Positions 60,838 to 64,000 of a DNA stretch of 64,000 nt are shown piece after piece. The stretch comes from Kluyvera intermedia (lineage in GTDB: Bacteria; Pseudomonadota; Gammaproteobacteria; Enterobacterales; Enterobacteriaceae). Location of the stretch: assembly GCF_034424175.1 (NCBI RefSeq), contig NZ_CP139986.1, positions 4,668,809 through 4,732,808 on the forward strand, given 5' to 3'. Each line of letters starts with the position of its first letter. Positions within the stretch are counted from its first letter, which is position 1. The notes beneath the pieces were generated by a model, which was not told the DNA's origin, ran no database searches, and saw only the letters and a list, made by a program, of their open reading frames with translations. Position numbers and translations under genes: made by a program.

Positions 60838-62484
60838 TCAGGATTTTTTCTTCTCGCGGCTATGCAGGCCACGTTTTTCCAGACCACGGTAAATCAGCTG
60901 CTGCTGGATAATGGTTACCAGGTTGCTGACGATATAGTAAACCACCAGGCCTGATGGGAACCACAGGAAGAACACCGTGAAGATGACCGGCATAAAGGTC
61001 ATGATCTTCTGCTGCATCGGGTCGGTCACGGTAGTCGGAGACATCTTCTGAATGAAGAACATCGTCGCGCCCATGATGATCGGCAGGATGTAGTACGGGT
61101 CTTGTGCAGACAAGTCGTGGATCCACAGGATAAACGGCGCATGACGCAGTTCAACCGAGGCGCTCAGCATGTAGTACAGCGCAAGGAAGATTGGCATCTG
61201 GATAATCAGCGGGAAGCAGCCACCCAGCGGGTTAACCTTCTCAGCTTTATACAGAGCCATCATTTCCTGGCTTTGACGCTGTTTGTCATCGCCCAGACGC
61301 TCACGCATAGCCTGAATCTTCGGCTGCAGCATACGCATCTTCGCCATGGAGGTGTACTGCGCTTTAGTCAGCGGGTACATGATGCCACGAACGATAAAGG
61401 TGATAACGATGATGGAGAAGCCCCAGTTACCCAGGAAGCTATGGATCCATTTCAGCAGTTTGAACAGCGGCTGAGAGATGAACCACAACCAGCCGTAGTC
61501 AACGGTCAGATCCAGGTGCGGCGCAACGGCTGCCATTTTGTCCTGAATCGCTGGGCCGACCCACAGGGTGCTGTTCAGCTTGTCTGCCTGACCTGGCTGT
61601 ACCAGAACGGGCTGAGATTTGTAACCAATTGCCACGACGCCGTTACCGAGGTTAGCGGTGTAGAGGTTGTTGGTACCTTTATTCTCTGGAACCCAAGCAG
61701 TGGTGAAGTACTGCTGCAGCATCGCAACCCAACCATTCTGGGTATTGGTGTTCAGGTTCTCGTTATCAACGATGGTATCGAATTTGTATTTTTCGTATTT
61801 CGAATCAGATGTTGAATACGCTGCGCCACGGAAGGTGTGCATGGTCGACAGGCCGCCGGTCTGAGTATCACGAGCGGTTGGCAGTGCCGCGCTCTGTTTC
61901 AACTGACCGAAGGTGGAGATCTCCAGCGGTTTGTCGCTAACGTTCTGCACGTTGTAGCCAACGTTCACCGCATAATCACCACGTTTCAGGGTGAAGGTTT
62001 TGGTGAAGACGTTGCCCGCTTTATCGGTATATGTCAGCGGAATGACGATTTCGTTCTGACCATCGGCCAGCACAAACGCATCTTTATCGACATTATACAG
62101 CGGACGCGGGCCGTTAGCCGGGTTATCCGGGCCATCACGACCGGTTAAGCCGCTCTGTGCCTGATAAATAAACTGTGGTGTGGTTTCCAGTAACTGGAAC
62201 GGTTCGGTAGACTTCAGCGCTTTCGGGTAAGCCGGAAGCAGTGCCTGCTCAACATCACCACCGCGGGTGTTGATGGTCAGCTCAAGCACATCAGTTTTAA
62301 CCGTGATCAGTTTCCCTTGGCCACTGGCCGGTACGCCCTGGTCTGCGGCGCTACCCGCTGCTGTGGTCGTAGTCTGCGTGGTCTGCTGCTGAGGTTGAGG
62401 ATTGTTATCCTGCTCCCAAGCTTGCCAGATCATGAAAGACACGAACAACAAAGCGATGATAAGAAGATTGCGTTGCGAATCCAT
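60838..62484 (-). CDS. yidC: Membrane protein insertase YidC
   Basis: 548 residues, the E. coli length. First membrane helix LLIIALLFVSFMIWQAW at about 6-22, large periplasmic P1 domain (25-345), then the conserved five-helix insertase core with the arginine region FIVRGIMYPLTKAQY. Inserts proteins alone or with SecYEG, including ATP synthase subunits a and c encoded in this window. Two bases after yidD. Confidence 0.98.
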   Translation of the reverse strand: MDSQRNLLIIALLFVSFMIWQAWEQDNNPQPQQQTTQTTTTAAGSAADQGVPASGQGKLITVKTDVLELTINTRGGDVEQALLPAYPKALKSTEPFQLLETTPQFIYQAQSGLTGRDGPDNPANGPRPLYNVDKDAFVLADGQNEIVIPLTYTDKAGNVFTKTFTLKRGDYAVNVGYNVQNVSDKPLEISTFGQLKQSAALPTARDTQTGGLSTMHTFRGAAYSTSDSKYEKYKFDTIVDNENLNTNTQNGWVAMLQQYFTTAWVPENKGTNNLYTANLGNGVVAIGYKSQPVLVQPGQADKLNSTLWVGPAIQDKMAAVAPHLDLTVDYGWLWFISQPLFKLLKWIHSFLGNWGFSIIVITFIVRGIMYPLTKAQYTSMAKMRMLQPKIQAMRERLGDDKQRQSQEMMALYKAEKVNPLGGCFPLIIQMPIFLALYYMLSASVELRHAPFILWIHDLSAQDPYYILPIIMGATMFFIQKMSPTTVTDPMQQKIMTFMPVIFTVFFLWFPSGLVVYYIVSNLVTIIQQQLIYRGLEKRGLHSREKKKS

Positions 62485-62486
62485 CG

Positions 62487-62744
62487 TTAGTGTTCTCTGG
62501 TATCAAATGGTCCGGGCGGGACGGGGTCGTCACCACCAGGGTGTAAAGGGTGGCATTTTAATACGCGTTTCACTGTCAACCAACCGCCTTTTATCACTCC
62601 AAACCTGCGCAATGCCTCAATTCCGTATTGAGAACAGGTTGGAGTGAAACGGCAATGCGGCCCGAGTAGCGGACTAATCAGGCGCTGATAGACCCGAATC
62701 AGGCCTATCAGGAGCCGGGAGAAAGGCGACAGTGACGGCGCCAT
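62487..62744 (-). CDS. yidD: Membrane protein insertion efficiency factor YidD
   Basis: 85-residue protein of the DUF37/haemolytic family. Conserved cysteines in CRFTPTCSQYGIEALRRFG and the C-terminal HPGGDDPVP. It aids YidC-dependent insertion. Starts inside the rnpA 3' end (37-base overlap). Confidence 0.96.
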   Translation of the reverse strand: MAPSLSPFSRLLIGLIRVYQRLISPLLGPHCRFTPTCSQYGIEALRRFGVIKGGWLTVKRVLKCHPLHPGGDDPVPPGPFDTREH

Positions 62745-63067
62745 AATTTTTCCAACGCTTCCGAGAGAGCACGGTTATCGAGGTCGGCAACCCCCTTCTT
62801 CGCCACCACCACGAAATCCATAGGCGGAAGTTCATGCTGACGTAAACGGAAACTTTCACGCGTCAGACGTTTAATCCGATTGCGTTCATGTGCGCGTTTA
62901 ACGTTTTTCTTGGCGACTGTAAGACCGATGCGGGGATGCCCCAGCGAATTCAGGCGGCCGAGGATGGTGATTTGCGGCGTGCCAGCCCGTTGTGGCTGCT
63001 GGAAGACGAATGTGAAATGATTGGGAGTTAACAAACGTAACTCCCTAGGAAATGCTAGCTTAACCAC
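62708..63067 (-). CDS. rnpA: Ribonuclease P protein component
   Basis: 119-residue basic protein that binds the RNA subunit of RNase P for 5' processing of tRNA. RNR motif ERNRIKRLTRESFR is at about 60-73. The start is GTG 63067, as in E. coli. It is 17 bases after rpmH and overlaps yidD. Confidence 0.97.
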   Translation of the reverse strand: MVKLAFPRELRLLTPNHFTFVFQQPQRAGTPQITILGRLNSLGHPRIGLTVAKKNVKRAHERNRIKRLTRESFRLRQHELPPMDFVVVAKKGVADLDNRALSEALEKLWRRHCRLSPGS

Positions 63068-63084
63068 TCGAAGGGTTAGCTTTA

Positions 63085-63225
63085 TTACTTAGAAACGGTC
63101 AGACGAGAACGGCCTTTAGCACGACGACGTGCCAGAACCTGACGACCATTTTTATTAGCCATACGAGCACGGAAGCCGTGAGAACGGTTGCGCTTCAGTA
63201 CAGACGGTTGAAAAGTGCGTTTCAT
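63085..63225 (-). CDS. rpmH: 50S ribosomal protein L34
   Basis: 46-residue basic ribosomal protein. It begins MKRTFQPSVLKRNRSHGF and ends SRLTVSK, identical in pattern to E. coli L34. Start ATG 63225. First gene of the rpmH-rnpA-yidD-yidC unit. Confidence 0.99.
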   Translation of the reverse strand: MKRTFQPSVLKRNRSHGFRARMANKNGRQVLARRRAKGRSRLTVSK

Positions 63226-63327
63226 GGCGATTTCTACCTAAACTTGAATAAATTCAATGACTTTACTGGAAGTCCGAACGAAAAACGAACGACGGACGCC
63301 GAAGCCATGGGTGATTAAAGAGGCCGG

Positions 63328-63356
63328 ATTGTAATAATTGTACACTCCGGAGTCAA
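63328..63356 (-). promoter_or_regulatory. rpmH promoter
   Basis: On the minus strand, -35 TTGACT (63351-63356) and -10 TACAAT (63328-63333) are separated by exactly 17 bp, about 100 bases before rpmH. Confidence 0.88.
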
Positions 63357-64000
63357 TTCTCTTTCCTTATTTACCGCGTAAAAAATCACGTTCAACTGCA
63401 ATTTTTCGCCCGATAAATGGGCAGCGTCTCTCACTGAAATTCGAGTGTTACACGCCGGGTGGGGGATTATACGGCCTACCCATCAAAGCGCAAGGATCAT
63501 CCAGGATCTTTATGAGATCATTAAAGCAGAAATTTGTCGGTCGTCATTAATTTTTCCAATATGCGAAGGAAATCGTGCCCCCTCTTCATCGGGATCGTTT
63601 ACACTTAGCGCTTGCCGGATCCTGCCTGTGGATAAATCGGGAAGAATCTGTGAGAAACAGAAGATCTCTGACGCAGTTTACGCTATGATCCTCGGCCCGA
63701 TCGCGATCGGTGGATCGCATAAGGGAAGTACCGTGCCATTTCAGCAGAGCGTCTGAAAGTGGCCGTTGAAAACCGCTAAATAGCGGTTCGCACGTCACCC
63801 GCTTGCATCGGGTCTATTCGATGTGTGTCAAAAATCACGAATTTTTAATCTTATACACAGCATTGTTCGGGCTGCATTTTTGCAGCAACTGAATGAATCC
63901 CCGACAGTAATCAGTTTCGCTGGCGGGTGATCGTCAGAGGTAGCCTGCAGGTTTGCCTGGAGGATGATGTGTATCGACTTTTTTTCGAGTGGAGTCCGCC
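63357..64000 (+). promoter_or_regulatory. dnaA promoter and leader region
   Basis: No gene is seen in these 644 bases. A DnaA box TGTGGATAA lies at 63627-63635 and a second, TTATACACA, at 63851-63859. A -10 TATGAT at 63686-63691 corresponds to the strong E. coli dnaA promoter. GATC sites are frequent. The final bases CGAGTGGAGTCCGCC are those that precede the GTG start of dnaA in E. coli, so dnaA should begin at the next base outside the window. Confidence 0.85.

Noticed and set aside
59397..60887. Longer mnmE reading frame starting at 60887
   Set aside because: The extension crosses the yidC terminator hairpin and yidC's end; ATG 60761 gives the exact family length of 454.

Overview
The window is a near-complete oriC-proximal segment of an enteric bacterial chromosome (Enterobacteriaceae, close to Enterobacter, Citrobacter and Escherichia). 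Almost every protein matches a recalled E. coli K-12 protein closely along its length, gene order is mostly that of E. coli, and oriC, csrC, spf (Spot 42) and the pst Pho boxes are recognisable base by base. The species cannot be fixed from the sequence alone. tnaCAB, cbrBC, the bgl cluster and yihF, present at these places in E. coli K-12, are absent. All identifications come from reading the sequence and from memory of the families; no database search was run.

Layout, left to right. 1-10.7 kb: hemN (cut by the window edge), a possible small membrane ORF, yihI, csrC, engB/yihA, Spot 42, polA, yihG, dsbA, srkA, yihD, mobA and mobB. 10.8-16.1 kb: one rRNA operon on the minus strand with P1/P2 promoters, a 16S-23S spacer without a tRNA gene, and a terminator. 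16.2-24.3 kb: yieP, hsrA and the ribose operon rbsDACBKR. 24.3-31.5 kb: kup, ravA-viaA, asnA, asnC, mioC. 31.5-31.8 kb: oriC. 31.9-42.0 kb: mnmG, rsmG and the ATP synthase operon atpIBEFHAGDC. 42.0-44.9 kb: an accessory island holding a 23-codon ORF behind two consensus CRP sites and a convergent family-9 pectate lyase gene behind KdgR-like boxes. 44.9-53.2 kb: glmU, glmS, and the Pho-controlled pstSCAB-phoU operon. 53.3-64 kb: yieH, adeP, chrR, yieE, yidZ, mdtL, mnmE, yidC, yidD, rnpA, rpmH and the rpmH/dnaA control region. The window ends where dnaA should begin.

The genes are mostly housekeeping: replication start and repair (oriC, dnaA control region, polA), tRNA and rRNA modification (mnmG, mnmE, rsmG, rnpA), energy (atp), cell-wall precursor supply (glmU, glmS), phosphate, ribose and potassium uptake, and envelope biogenesis (yidC, yidD, dsbA).

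The most notable points are: (1) the rRNA operon joins the mobB flank (rrnA in E. coli) to the yieP flank (rrnC in E. coli), which implies recombination between rRNA operons or a misassembly; (2) this operon lacks a spacer tRNA; (3) the atpC-glmU interval carries a pectate-lyase island with a CRP-linked micro-gene that I do not recognise; (4) the 3' end of mobB lies inside a dispersed palindromic element.
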